Assembly: GCF_000738775.1 (NCBI RefSeq)
Contig: NZ_JPOC01000066.1
Span: 88,869-152,868, forward strand
Direction of reading: 5' to 3'
Length of the DNA: 64,000 nt
DNA from: Prescottella defluvii
GTDB lineage: Bacteria; Actinomycetota; Actinomycetes; Mycobacteriales; Mycobacteriaceae
Position 1 is the stretch's first letter; the number at the start of each line of letters is the position of its first letter. A program made the translations under genes and the position numbers. The notes under the pieces were generated by a model. The model searched no databases. It had not been told where the DNA came from and saw nothing but the letters and a program-made list of their open reading frames with translations. This document shows, piece after piece, positions 42,505 through 50,968 of this stretch.

Positions 42505-44016
42505 GTGGAGCGGAACACGCAGTACGACGCCGTGATCGTCGGTGCCGGCTTCGGCGGGATGGGTGCGGCGATCGCGCTGAACCGACTCGGCCTGACGAAC
42601 CTCGCGATCCTCGAACGCGAGGATGACCTCGGTGGCACGTGGCACGTCAACCGCTACCCCGGCCTCGCTGTGGACATCGCCTCGGTCACCTACTCGTACT
42701 CGTTCGAGCCGAACCCGCACTGGTCGCGGCTGTTCGCGCCGGGGGCCGAACTCAAGCGGTACGCCGAGCACGTCGCCGACAAGTACGACCTGCGCCGGTA
42801 CATGCGGTTCGGGGCGGTCGTCACCGGCGCCCGCTGGGACGAGAGTGCACGGCACTGGGTGGTCTCGCTCGACGGCGGCGAGCAGGTGACCGGGCGCTAT
42901 CTGCTCACCGCCACAGGATTCCTTTCGCAGCCGCAGATGCCGGACATCGACGGCATAGATTCGTTCTCCGGTCGCGTCCTGCACACCACCGCGTGGGAGG
43001 ACGGCATCGATCTGACCGGGTCGCGTGCCGCGATCATCGGCACCGGCGCCACCGCCGTCCAGCTGATCCCCGAGGTCGCCCGGAAGGCGAGCGAGCTCAC
43101 CGTCTACCAGCGCACCCCGATCTGGGTGGTTCCGAAGGTCGATGTTCCGATTCCCGGTGTGGTGCAACGGCTCTTCTCTCTGGTTCCGGCGACGCAACGC
43201 GTGGCACGCTTCGCCAGCGACGCGATCCTCGAGGGCATCATGGTCAGTGCCGTGCTGCACTACCGCCAGGCGAAGTTCCTCAACAAGGGGGCCGCGGCGG
43301 CATCGAAGCTGTTCCTGCGCGCGCAGGTGCGGGACGCCGATCTGCGCCGCCGACTGACCCCCGACTACGACTTCGGGTGCAAGCGGCCGACGTTCTCCAA
43401 CAGCTACTACCGGACCTTCACGAAGAAGAACGTGAACCTCGAGACGACGTCGATCGCACGGATCGAACCCGACGCGATCGTCACCACCGACGGCCGCCGC
43501 ACCGAGATCGACACCCTCGTCCTGGCGACCGGGTTCAACCTGTGGGACGTGAACTTCCCCGCTATCGAAGTCCTCGGACGTGATGGCCTCGATCTCGGGA
43601 AATGGTGGCGCGACAACCGATTCCAGGCCTATGAAGGTGTCGCGGTGCCGAAGTTCCCGAACTTTCTCACCCTCGCGAGCCCGTACTCGTACAGCGGGCT
43701 GTCGTACTTCACCACCATCGAGTCGCAGATGGCGCACATGACCAGGCTGCTGACGGAGATGCGCCGCCGCGGCACCGACGTCTTCGAGGTCACCGACGAC
43801 GCCAACACCCGGTTCCTCGACCGGATGACCGCGAACCTCGACGACTCCGTCTTCTACGGCGGCAGTTGCGGCACGGCGCGCTCGTACTACTTCAACCAGC
43901 ACGGCGAGGCCGCCCTGCTGCGGCCCACCTCGACGGCCAACGCCTTCGCAGAGGCGCGGAGTTTCCCGCTCGACGACTACGCCTACTCCGCGCCGGAACC
44001 GGCACCCGTGCAGTAG
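42505..44016 (+). CDS. Flavin-containing (Baeyer-Villiger type) monooxygenase
   Basis: FAD- and NADPH-dependent oxygenase of 503 residues from GTG 42505. The FAD motif GAGFGG is at 13-18, the Baeyer-Villiger fingerprint FSGRVLHTTAW is at 154-164, and the NADPH motif GTGATAVQ follows at 179-186. The active-site NRYPG region and the late LATGFN motif are also present. Relatives in rhodococci oxidise cyclic and linear ketones. No catabolic partner is adjacent, so the substrate is unknown. Confidence 0.92.
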   Translation: MERNTQYDAVIVGAGFGGMGAAIALNRLGLTNLAILEREDDLGGTWHVNRYPGLAVDIASVTYSYSFEPNPHWSRLFAPGAELKRYAEHVADKYDLRRYMRFGAVVTGARWDESARHWVVSLDGGEQVTGRYLLTATGFLSQPQMPDIDGIDSFSGRVLHTTAWEDGIDLTGSRAAIIGTGATAVQLIPEVARKASELTVYQRTPIWVVPKVDVPIPGVVQRLFSLVPATQRVARFASDAILEGIMVSAVLHYRQAKFLNKGAAAASKLFLRAQVRDADLRRRLTPDYDFGCKRPTFSNSYYRTFTKKNVNLETTSIARIEPDAIVTTDGRRTEIDTLVLATGFNLWDVNFPAIEVLGRDGLDLGKWWRDNRFQAYEGVAVPKFPNFLTLASPYSYSGLSYFTTIESQMAHMTRLLTEMRRRGTDVFEVTDDANTRFLDRMTANLDDSVFYGGSCGTARSYYFNQHGEAALLRPTSTANAFAEARSFPLDDYAYSAPEPAPVQ

Positions 44017-44038
44017 CCGCGGAGCAGCGTGGTGCTCG

Positions 44039-44410
44039 TCAGCGCACCGGATCAGTCGCGTTGAGCGACTGTGTATTCGACTGTTCGGTCGCGTCGTAGT
44101 CGATCGCGATCTTCTCGAACACGGACCGCATCTCTTCGACGGCGGTGATGTGGTCGTCGAGGGCGCGGTCGAGGGGATACTCGCCGCCGGATGCCTTCTG
44201 CTCGAACTTGCGGGCGAGGGTGAGGCCGGACGGGAGCGAGCCGAGTCCGTCGATGCGGGCGAGCTGCATGGCCTGCAGTTTCAGCTCGCGGAGTCGGTCG
44301 ATCAACTCGGTGCAGCGGTGGGCGCACTTCTCGGCGACGCCGGGTTCGAGCGTGAGCTGGCCGGTGTCGACCATCATGCCGATTTCCGGCCAGGACGGGA
44401 TGCCGTTCAC
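44039..44410 (-). CDS. Small helical protein, partner of DUF3558 lipoprotein (copy 1)
   Basis: Protein of 123 residues, helical and with no signal peptide. Shared with the copy at 48044 are LEPGVAEKCAHRC, RIDGLGSLPSG, ARKFEQKASGGEYPLD and DHITAVEEMRSVFEKIA. Such proteins in Nocardia and Rhodococcus commonly accompany DUF3558 lipoproteins and resemble WXG100-type helical proteins. It begins 15 bases after the lipoprotein stop and lies convergent to the monooxygenase gene. Confidence 0.65.
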   Translation of the reverse strand: MNGIPSWPEIGMMVDTGQLTLEPGVAEKCAHRCTELIDRLRELKLQAMQLARIDGLGSLPSGLTLARKFEQKASGGEYPLDRALDDHITAVEEMRSVFEKIAIDYDATEQSNTQSLNATDPVR

Positions 44411-44425
44411 AGGGGTGCCCTTCGG

Positions 44426-44959
44426 TCAGCGGGGGATGGACGGCGCGAGCGCCTCGGCGTTGCGGACCGCCAGTGGGCACGGGCTGTCCGAACCCGGGAG
44501 CCCGTCGAAGTAGGTGGACTGGATCATGATGGCGTCGGGCCCGGAGGAGAACGCGACGTCGCAGTACTCGTTGCGGCTGTCGTTGGACTCGCGGACGGTG
44601 AACGCCTCGCGGCCGTCCACGGCGACCGGAGCGATGTCGTGGAAGCGGGGGTCGGCGAGGACGTCGTCGAGGGCGCGTCCGGTGGCGAAGACCGTCACGA
44701 AGTAGTCGGGGCCGCGCCACCGGCACAGGCTCCACCCGGGCTGCTTGACGCCCATGATGTCGCGCGACTGGGTTGCGGGATCGACACCCGCGGCGCGGAG
44801 GGCGTCGTCGGGCATGCTGCACGGATCGAAGGCGGGTTCCCCGGCCTGCGCCGTTGTCGTCTCGGCCTGCCCTCCGACGGTGGCCGTGCCACAGCCGGTG
44901 AGCAGCAGCATTCCGGCCGCGGCGCAGATCGCCGCCCGGATCCGATTTGATGGCCCCAC
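44426..44959 (-). CDS. DUF3558 lipoprotein (copy 1)
   Basis: Lipoprotein of 177 residues from GTG 44959, with the ribosome site GAGGGGGAAGC. The signal peptide ends in the lipobox LLTGC (Cys near residue 23). The DUF3558 domain has FDPCSMPDDALRAAGVDPATQS, WSLCRWRG and SRNEYCDVAFSS, with paired cysteines. The duplicate at 48422 shares most of this, including PATQSRDIMGVKQPGW. It is probably on the outer face of the cytoplasmic membrane. The role is unknown; the next gene is its usual helical partner. Confidence 0.82.
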   Translation of the reverse strand: MGPSNRIRAAICAAAGMLLLTGCGTATVGGQAETTTAQAGEPAFDPCSMPDDALRAAGVDPATQSRDIMGVKQPGWSLCRWRGPDYFVTVFATGRALDDVLADPRFHDIAPVAVDGREAFTVRESNDSRNEYCDVAFSSGPDAIMIQSTYFDGLPGSDSPCPLAVRNAEALAPSIPR

Positions 44960-45153
44960 GCTTCCCCCTCACGTACACGGATGTGCTCATTTGAACAGAC
45001 GCAGGGGGCGCGATCCCGGTTCCACGATTCTCGGGGCACCCGACCCGGTCCGGCCGCCCGGGTTGTCGACGTCGGCCGATACAGTCGGCTGTTCGCTTGT
45101 TGGTGCTCTCACCGCCGTCACGCAGCACCGCACCACCGAATTCGAGGAAAGAC

Positions 45154-45738
45154 ATGCCTGACATCAACCCCGCCGCCACCGAAGCCAATTTCAAGCTGCT
45201 GCAGACGGACCCGTTCTTCGAGGTGGTCGTCGATCTGATCGCCGGCTATCTCGCGTCGGCGTTCGACGATCCCGCGTCGTGCGAAGTGGACGCGTGGACC
45301 CTGAGCTGCCTGCCGACCACGAACAAGACCGCCGAGCGTGAACGCCTCTTCACGCTCAGCATCGGCCCGATGGAAGTGCTCTACGTGGAGCGGTACACCG
45401 AGAACGGCGAGACGGTCGACTTCCGCACCGTGCTCTACACGTCGCTGTCCGCGCTGATGCGCAGCACCGGATACAGCCTCGACGGGCTGGCGCTGGCCAA
45501 CCCGCTGCTGCGTTTCAAGCAGACCGACCTGGCGTCCGCGGAGGGCGACGGTGTGCTGGTCGACTTCTTCCTCTCGGACGAGGGCGCCGACGACCAGTTC
45601 TTCTCGCTGCCCCTCGACGACACCACGATCCGGCCGCTGGCCGAGCGGCTCGTGAGCAAGGGCCGCGGCCCGTACGCGCAGTACCACAACCGTTCGTTCG
45701 CGCAGTACATCCTCGATGCGATGAACGAGGAGGAATGA
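45154..45738 (+). CDS. Hypothetical acidic protein
   Basis: Protein of 194 residues from ATG 45154 (GAGGAAAG upstream). It is acidic and soluble, with no signal peptide or membrane segment. Notable segments are CEVDAWTLSCLPTT, ERLFTLSIGPMEVLYVERYTENGE and FFLSDEGADDQFFSLPLDD. I do not recognise a family. Its stop is one base from the DUF6308-like gene start, so they form a pair. It lies between the two lipoprotein modules. Confidence 0.6.
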   Translation: MPDINPAATEANFKLLQTDPFFEVVVDLIAGYLASAFDDPASCEVDAWTLSCLPTTNKTAERERLFTLSIGPMEVLYVERYTENGETVDFRTVLYTSLSALMRSTGYSLDGLALANPLLRFKQTDLASAEGDGVLVDFFLSDEGADDQFFSLPLDDTTIRPLAERLVSKGRGPYAQYHNRSFAQYILDAMNEEE

Positions 45739-45739
45739 C

Positions 45740-46375
45740 ATGACGATTCGTCTTCCGAAAGTTCTCGCATCCGGCGACGACGCGGCCGCGGTCGAGGTGC
45801 TGCAGCAGTACTTCCACCAACCGTGGGTGAAGACCGGGCGGCTGCGCAGCGGCGCGCTGTGGGACCAGTGGGATTCGACCGGAACCCGTGACCGCGACGT
45901 CGACGTGTTCACCGCCGACGATCTCGTGGCTGTCACGATGCTGTCGGTGGAGGTGTCCCCGGACGGCGCGCAGATCCTGCTGCGGGAGCGCGGTGACGAG
46001 TTCGCCGAACTGCTGCGCGAGGTCGGCCCCGACCGAGACCTGGTCGACGAGGCAGATGAGCTGACTCCCGAGTGGCCGGCCTGGAGACTGGAGACGGCGC
46101 TGTGGACCGTCCCGAGCATCGGCCGCACCGTCGCGTCCAAGCTGATCGCGCGGAAGCGTCCGCGCCTGTACCCGATCTACGACCGGGTGATCGGCGAGGT
46201 CCTCGGCACCAAGAAGGCCCACCTGAACCCGATCCGAGAGGCGCTGCGCGACAACGACCGGGAACTGCACCACCGACTGGTGGCGCTGCGGGAACGGGCT
46301 GAACTGCCGGACACGATCCCGGCCATCCGAGTCCTCGACGTGCTGGCTTGGATGCAGTTGAAGGCGCCCCGCTGA
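45740..46375 (+). CDS. DUF6308-like protein
   Basis: Protein of 211 residues. The core WDSTGTRDRDVDVFTADDLVAVTMLSV and the second half ETALWTVPSIGRTVASKLIARKRPRLYPIYDRVIGEVLG match an actinobacterial DUF6308-type family. The latter stretch resembles helix-hairpin-helix DNA-binding segments (IGRTVASKLIARKRPRLYPI), so DNA contact is possible. It follows the previous gene by one base. The function is unknown. Confidence 0.62.
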   Translation: MTIRLPKVLASGDDAAAVEVLQQYFHQPWVKTGRLRSGALWDQWDSTGTRDRDVDVFTADDLVAVTMLSVEVSPDGAQILLRERGDEFAELLREVGPDRDLVDEADELTPEWPAWRLETALWTVPSIGRTVASKLIARKRPRLYPIYDRVIGEVLGTKKAHLNPIREALRDNDRELHHRLVALRERAELPDTIPAIRVLDVLAWMQLKAPR

Positions 46376-46410
46376 CGCCGACCAGCGACTGACCAGCCCT
46401 GGACCGGTCG

Positions 46411-46463
46411 AACGGGAACTCACGGCACGCTCGCGTCCGGCTATCGGTACCTGAGTTCCCGTT
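46411..46463 (+). terminator. Long-loop inverted repeat, likely terminator
   Basis: Perfect 12-base arms AACGGGAACTCA (46411-46422) and TGAGTTCCCGTT (46452-46463) with a 29-base loop, 36 bases after the DUF6308-like gene. The following bases are GGTGGCGG, with no U-run. It could end the transcript or be a protein site. Confidence 0.5.
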
Positions 46464-46539
46464 GGTGGCGGATGCGATGAGTTTCGCGGTGCCCGGCGGT
46501 CGATACTCGTGAGAGGGCATCCGATCGAGGGAGACGCGC

Positions 46540-47142
46540 ATGACGATCGAGCACGACCTGGGACCGGCGGCAGCGCAGCTGGCGCGATTGGCTGCAGGAG
46601 TCCGCTCCGACCACTTCGACCGCCCGACTCCGTGCACCGACTGGTCGGTTGCCGACCTGCTGCGACACCTCCTCGAACTGACGAACGCCTTCACCGCCGC
46701 GGCGCGGAAGGCGCCGTTTCCCGCCGACGGGTCGGCACGACCGACCGACCTGCCGGCCGACTGGCAGGCACAGTTCGACGGCCAACTCGACGCGCTCGCC
46801 GAGGCATGGCGCGAACCCGGCGCCTGGCAGGGTGAAGCAGAGGCCGGAGGCGTGACGATGCCGGCGGCAGTCATGGGCGTCGTGGCGCTTGATGAACTGG
46901 TCCTGCACGGATGGGACCTCGCCCGGGCCACCGGTCAGCCGTTCGACGCCGATCCGGCCGCCGTCGAGGCGAGCCTGGGATTCGCCGCCTCGATGTCGGT
47001 GCCGGGGGAGGAGGCGGGCCGGGAGGGGCTCTACGGGCCGGTGGTTCCGGTCCCGGACGACGCCTCCGATCTGGATCGGCTCCTCGGCTACGCCGGGCGC
47101 GATCCGCGGTGGTCGCTGCCGGGCGCGGTGGTGGGCGAGTAG
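46540..47142 (+). CDS. TIGR03086/DinB-family metal-binding protein (mycothiol type)
   Basis: Protein of 200 residues. The N-terminal four-helix part has TPCTDWSVADLLRHLLEL, whose His is a metal ligand, and VVALDELVLHGWDLARATGQ with the second His. This fits the actinobacterial TIGR03086 family, related to mycothiol-dependent maleylpyruvate isomerase and DinB. The C-terminal end (DDASDLDRLLGYAGRDPRW) is typical too. It may transfer mycothiol or detoxify electrophiles; the substrate is not known. Confidence 0.82.
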   Translation: MTIEHDLGPAAAQLARLAAGVRSDHFDRPTPCTDWSVADLLRHLLELTNAFTAAARKAPFPADGSARPTDLPADWQAQFDGQLDALAEAWREPGAWQGEAEAGGVTMPAAVMGVVALDELVLHGWDLARATGQPFDADPAAVEASLGFAASMSVPGEEAGREGLYGPVVPVPDDASDLDRLLGYAGRDPRWSLPGAVVGE

Positions 47143-47206
47143 CCGCCGAGGGCCTTCGGGGATCATGGCTCGGCATGCGCCAATGCCGAGCCCTGATGGA
47201 GGAACA

Positions 47207-48019
47207 GTGTCCGATACCCGGCAGTCCGTGGAATATGGCGACGTCGCGGGGGCGGTCGTCAGCGCGCTGCCCGATGCGGGACACCGCGGTGTGAACCGTC
47301 TGAGCGTCGCAGTCATCACCGCGGCACAGTCGTTCGATGCGCTGCTCGCGGCCTTCCGACGGGTCGAGGCGGCTCACGGAGGCGATGGCCGGTGCTTCCT
47401 GACGCTGGACGACCCGAACCAGTGCCTCTACACGAGCGGACACGCGCGCGGTACGCACGATCTGGACGGGGATGTCGAGTACCCAGACGACGAGACCGAC
47501 GACGCCGTCCTCGCTTACGACACCGCGGTGTTCGAGTCGGCCCGTACGGTGCTCACCGACCCGGACCGCGCGGTGCGATGGGAGGACGTGCGTGGTTCGC
47601 TCGTCACCGTGCCGAGCGACATCGACGCGCTGGTCGCGCTCAACCGCGATCCCGGTCTGGTGGTGGACGCCGTGCACGTGGTGCAGTGCCTGCCCACCCG
47701 CGCCGACATCGATCTGCTCGCCGACCTTCCGAACGGCTACTTCGCCGGCGACTGGACGCCGTTCGAGAACCACGCGGTGGCACGCCGGATGCGGGAGCGG
47801 CACGGGTACGAGCTGGCCGGGATCGGCGCGTCCACACTCGGGTTCCTGAGCGTCCTCGACCCCGGGCAGCGCGACATCGACGCGCTCATCGCCGACCTGC
47901 GGGAACTGTACGGGCAGCGTGACGCCGACGCCTGGGACGAACTCCGCGCCGTGCTGCGTGGCTCGTCGGTGCTGCTCCTCGGCTACACGGAGAACTTCGC
48001 GGACCTCACCGAGTCCTAG
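47207..48019 (+). CDS. Hypothetical acidic soluble protein
   Basis: Protein of 270 residues from GTG 47207 (GGAGGAAC upstream). No signal peptide or membrane helix is visible. It is Asp-rich, with CFLTLDDPNQCLYTSGHARGTHDLDGDVEY in the first half and NGYFAGDWTPFENHAVARRMRERHGYELAGIGASTLGFLSVLDP in the second. I do not recognise a family. It lies between the DinB-like gene and the second lipoprotein module and ends 24 bases before the convergent small helical protein gene. Confidence 0.58.
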   Translation: MSDTRQSVEYGDVAGAVVSALPDAGHRGVNRLSVAVITAAQSFDALLAAFRRVEAAHGGDGRCFLTLDDPNQCLYTSGHARGTHDLDGDVEYPDDETDDAVLAYDTAVFESARTVLTDPDRAVRWEDVRGSLVTVPSDIDALVALNRDPGLVVDAVHVVQCLPTRADIDLLADLPNGYFAGDWTPFENHAVARRMRERHGYELAGIGASTLGFLSVLDPGQRDIDALIADLRELYGQRDADAWDELRAVLRGSSVLLLGYTENFADLTES

Positions 48020-48043
48020 ACCGGGCGAACGAGCAGAGGTGGG

Positions 48044-48415
48044 TCAGCGTCCGCTTCCCGTGATCCGCTCGGCGTTCGCTTCCTCGGTCGCCGCATAGTT
48101 CGCCGCGATCTTCTCGAACACAGATTGCATCCCCTCGACGACGGTGATGTGGTCGGCGAGTGCCTGATCGAGCGGGTACTCACCGCCCGACGCCTTCTGT
48201 TCGAACTTGCGTGCCAGCGCGACGCCGGAGGGGAGGTGGCCGAGGCCGTCGATTCGGGTCAAACCCGTTGCTCCGCGCTTGATTTGATCCAGTTCTGCGA
48301 CAAGTTCGGCGCAGCGTTGCGCACACTTCTGTGCCACACCGGGTTCGAGATAGAGCTCGCCAGCCTCTGCTCGCGCGCCGAGTTCACTCCACAAATTTCC
48401 GTTGATCGAGACCAC
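48044..48415 (-). CDS. Small helical protein, partner of DUF3558 lipoprotein (copy 2)
   Basis: Protein of 123 residues, the same length as the copy at 44039. Shared motifs are LEPGVAQKCAQRC, RIDGLGHLPSGVALARKFEQKASGGEYPLD and DHITVVEGMQSVFEKIA. It starts 6 bases after the lipoprotein stop. The N-terminal residues before EPGV differ between copies, while the middle is strongly conserved, which suggests a maintained partner or surface function. Confidence 0.66.
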   Translation of the reverse strand: MVSINGNLWSELGARAEAGELYLEPGVAQKCAQRCAELVAELDQIKRGATGLTRIDGLGHLPSGVALARKFEQKASGGEYPLDQALADHITVVEGMQSVFEKIAANYAATEEANAERITGSGR

Positions 48416-48421
48416 CGCCTA

Positions 48422-48955
48422 TCAGTTGGGAATCGAGGGAGCGAGGATCTGGGCGTTCCGGATCGCGAGCGGACACGGACCTTCGGCAGGTGTCCTTCCG
48501 ACGAAGTAGCCCGACTTGATCATCACGGTGTCCGTTCCGGCCGCGAAAACGACATCGCAGTACTCGTTGCGCTTGTCGCTCACCTCACGGAAGGTGAACG
48601 CCTCGCGACCATCGAGGTCGATCGGTGTGAAGCTGGTGAAGCGGTCGTTCGCCTGAATCTCGCTGAGCGCTTGCGCGGTGGCGAAGACGGTGATGGCCGT
48701 TCCGTCGCCTCCCCAGTCGCAGAGCTTCCAGCCGGGTTGTTTGACGCCGAGGATGTCCCGCGACTGAGTGGCTGGATCGACTCCCGCTGCCCGCAATGCC
48801 TCGTCCGGAATGCTGCACGGATCGAATGTCGGCTCCTCGGCCTCGGTCTCGGTGGTCTCGGCCTGCCCCTCGACGCTCGTCGATCCGCAGCCGAACAGGC
48901 TCACGACACCGGCCACCGCGAGAACGGCAGTTCCCCATCGGCCCACTGACCTCAC
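48422..48955 (-). CDS. DUF3558 lipoprotein (copy 2)
   Basis: Lipoprotein of 177 residues, exactly the length of copy 1. GTG 48955 follows GAGGGGGAAAC. The lipobox is SLFGC (Cys near residue 23). The domain again has FDPCSIPDEALRAAGVDPATQSRDILG and KRNEYCDVVFAAG. Even the upstream region is conserved between the copies (see findings), so the entire promoter-lipoprotein-partner unit was duplicated. Confidence 0.82.
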   Translation of the reverse strand: MRSVGRWGTAVLAVAGVVSLFGCGSTSVEGQAETTETEAEEPTFDPCSIPDEALRAAGVDPATQSRDILGVKQPGWKLCDWGGDGTAITVFATAQALSEIQANDRFTSFTPIDLDGREAFTFREVSDKRNEYCDVVFAAGTDTVMIKSGYFVGRTPAEGPCPLAIRNAQILAPSIPN

Positions 48956-49079
48956 GTTTCCCCCTCGGTTCGCCCGAACGACTCGCTCATTGGATCAGAC
49001 GCAGCGCTACGGCACCCGGTTCCACCTGAACAGCGCCGAAGGCGACCAGTGACCCACGCCACCCTTTCTAAAGATACGA

Positions 49080-49095
49080 TCGCGATATATCGTGA
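49080..49095. promoter_or_regulatory. Near-palindrome, likely PadR operator
   Basis: TCGCGATATATCGTGA is a 16-base palindrome with one mismatched pair around the perfect CGATATATCG, 31 bases before the PadR start. AT-rich palindromes of this type are usual for PadR autoregulation. Confidence 0.6.
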
Positions 49096-49126
49096 GTGTG
49101 TCGGAAAACGATGAAAGGAAGAACCG

Positions 49127-49774
49127 ATGAGGAACATGAATCACCGGCGAGGGCCGGAACAGATGCACGGACACCCCGCGTGGGGTGAGGAGATGGGCCG
49201 TCAGCGCCGCCATCACCGCCCCTTCGACGGCGAGGATCCCCGCATGCGCGGTGGTCGAGGCCGGGGTCGCGGACACGGCGGACCCCGTGGACGCGGTGGC
49301 ATGGGTCGAGCAGGTCGCGGCGACGTCCGCGCAGCCGTCCTGCTCCTGTTGAAGGAGGACTCGATGTACGGCTACCAGCTGATGCAGACCATCACCGATC
49401 GCACCAACGGTGCCTGGCGTCCCAGCGCCGGCGCGATCTACCCGAAGCTCCAGCAGTTGGAGGACGAGGGCCTGGTGCAGACGACCGCCGAGGGCGGACG
49501 CAAGCTCGTCACCCTCACCGACGCCGGACGTGAGTTCGTCGAGCAGAACGCCGAATCCTGGGGCGACCCGTTCGCCTTCGCGGGATCGGGACCCGATCTA
49601 CGCGGACCGCTCCACGACCTGCACGGCGCAGCCCGCCAGGTCCAGATGTCCGGGACCACCGAGCAACTCGCCGCGGCGGAGAAGGTGCTCACCGACGCCC
49701 GACGGGCGCTGTACCTGATCCTGGCCGGCGACGACCAGGACGCGGGCACAGGCGACACCGCCACGGAGTCGTGA
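49127..49774 (+). CDS. PadR-family transcriptional regulator with His/Gly/Arg-rich head
   Basis: Regulator of 215 residues. The winged helix-turn-helix starts near residue 65 (RGDVRAAVLLLLKEDSMYGYQLMQTITDRTNGAWRPSAGAIYPKLQQLEDEGLV). The first 60 residues are an unusual disordered head with many His (HRRGPEQMHGHP, RQRRHH) and RG/RGG-like repeats. The C-terminal end is helical (about 145-215). The palindrome at 49080-49095 suggests autoregulation. No obvious target gene is adjacent on the same strand. Confidence 0.87.
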   Translation: MRNMNHRRGPEQMHGHPAWGEEMGRQRRHHRPFDGEDPRMRGGRGRGRGHGGPRGRGGMGRAGRGDVRAAVLLLLKEDSMYGYQLMQTITDRTNGAWRPSAGAIYPKLQQLEDEGLVQTTAEGGRKLVTLTDAGREFVEQNAESWGDPFAFAGSGPDLRGPLHDLHGAARQVQMSGTTEQLAAAEKVLTDARRALYLILAGDDQDAGTGDTATES

Positions 49775-49798
49775 ACACCGGCGTGACCGGTCACCCGG

Positions 49799-50344
49799 TC
49801 ACGGCAGGCGCTGCGCGTCGAGCGGTTCGAGGTCGAACTCGTTCTCGCCGAACAACTCCACCGTTTCGGCGCGCAGCACCGTCACCGCCGCAGCCAGTGA
49901 CGGTCCGAGCAACCACAGCGAGTTCATTCGCTGTGAGCAGTACACCGGGAACTCGCCCTGCTCGTCGCGAGCGGCGGTGTCCCACAGCAGCACATCCCCG
50001 TTCTCACTGATCGCGAAGACGCGCAGCGACTCGACCAGCGACCAGTCGCCGTCCGGTTCGATCATCCAGTCGAACTCCTCGGCCCGGCCGTCGAGGTACG
50101 CCTCCCGCAGGCGCTCGGTGAGGATCCGGCTCCTGGCCTGCCAGCCGTCGGCGTAGCCGTCGAGCACGGGCGGATACACGAGCCACAGTCCGAACAGCCG
50201 GCCCCAGCCGAGATGCTGCACGAACTCGCGATACGACGCCGGGAACCCACCGCCGTCGTAGAACCGGTACGAGTCCAACAGGTCGAGATCGAGGTGCGAC
50301 ACCGTGGGCGTGCCCTGCACGCAGATCGCGGAATACAGAGTCAT
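49799..50344 (-). CDS. SUKH (SMI1/KNR4)-like protein
   Basis: Protein of 181 residues. The segment FPASYREFVQHLGWGRLFGLWLVYPPV fits the start of the SMI1/KNR4 (SUKH) fold, and acidic stretches follow (EPDGDWSLVESLRVFAISENGDVLLWD). SUKH proteins are frequent immunity proteins against nuclease toxins, often kept as orphans. Here it follows the response regulator by 3 bases on the same strand, so it may instead be a cofunctional third gene of that operon. No toxin is adjacent. Confidence 0.62.
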   Translation of the reverse strand: MTLYSAICVQGTPTVSHLDLDLLDSYRFYDGGGFPASYREFVQHLGWGRLFGLWLVYPPVLDGYADGWQARSRILTERLREAYLDGRAEEFDWMIEPDGDWSLVESLRVFAISENGDVLLWDTAARDEQGEFPVYCSQRMNSLWLLGPSLAAAVTVLRAETVELFGENEFDLEPLDAQRLP

Positions 50345-50347
50345 GCG

Positions 50348-50968
50348 TCAGCGAATCCCGTCCCGCCGCAAAGCGATCGAGACCGCGGCTGCCCGCGAGT
50401 CGACACCGAGCTTGGCGTAGATGTGGGCGAGGTGGGTCTTCACGGTGGCCTCGCTGATGAACAGTCGCTTGCCGAGTTCCTTGTTGGTCAGCCCCTCGGC
50501 CAGCAGGGTCAGCAGTTCGGCCTCCCGCGCGGTCAGCGCCTGGTCGGGGCGTCGCATCCGGTCCAGCACCCGCGACGCCACCGGCGGCGACAGGACACTG
50601 CGGCCGGCGACGGCATCTCGGATCGCGCCGAAGATGTCCCGCGGCGCAGAATCCTTGAGCAGATAACCGATCGCGCCGGCGTCGAGCGCACGCACGACGT
50701 CGGCGTCGGTGTCGTAGGTGGTGAACACCAGCACCGGCTGATCAGGGCGCGCCGTGCGGATACGTCGGATCGCCTCCACACCATCGATTCCCGCGCCGAG
50801 GGCGAGATCCATCATGACCACGTCGGGGGACCGGTCCGCGGCCATCGCGACGGCGTCCTCACCGGTGTCGGCCTCGCCGATCACCTCGACGTCCGGCTGC
50901 GAATCCAACAGGGCCTTCAACCCGGCCCGCACCACGAGATGGTCGTCGACCAGCAGCACCGAGATCAC
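50348..50968 (-). CDS. Two-component response regulator, NarL/LuxR type
   Basis: Regulator of 206 residues from GTG 50968, overlapping the kinase stop as GTGA. The receiver has the acidic pair in LLVDDH, phospho-acceptor Asp54 in VMMDLA and a Lys in GYLLKDSAP. The C-terminal LuxR domain is LTAREAELLTLLAEGLTNKELGKRLFISEATVKTHLAHIYAKLGV. It forms a two-component pair with the kinase and is the closest candidate to control the divergent HbpS-like gene. A SenR-like role is inference. Confidence 0.92.
   Translation of the reverse strand: MISVLLVDDHLVVRAGLKALLDSQPDVEVIGEADTGEDAVAMAADRSPDVVMMDLALGAGIDGVEAIRRIRTARPDQPVLVFTTYDTDADVVRALDAGAIGYLLKDSAPRDIFGAIRDAVAGRSVLSPPVASRVLDRMRRPDQALTAREAELLTLLAEGLTNKELGKRLFISEATVKTHLAHIYAKLGVDSRAAAVSIALRRDGIR

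Noticed and set aside
42007..43902. A 631-codon frame antisense to RidA and the monooxygenase
   Set aside because: Low-complexity shadow translation with no motif; both sense genes are clear.
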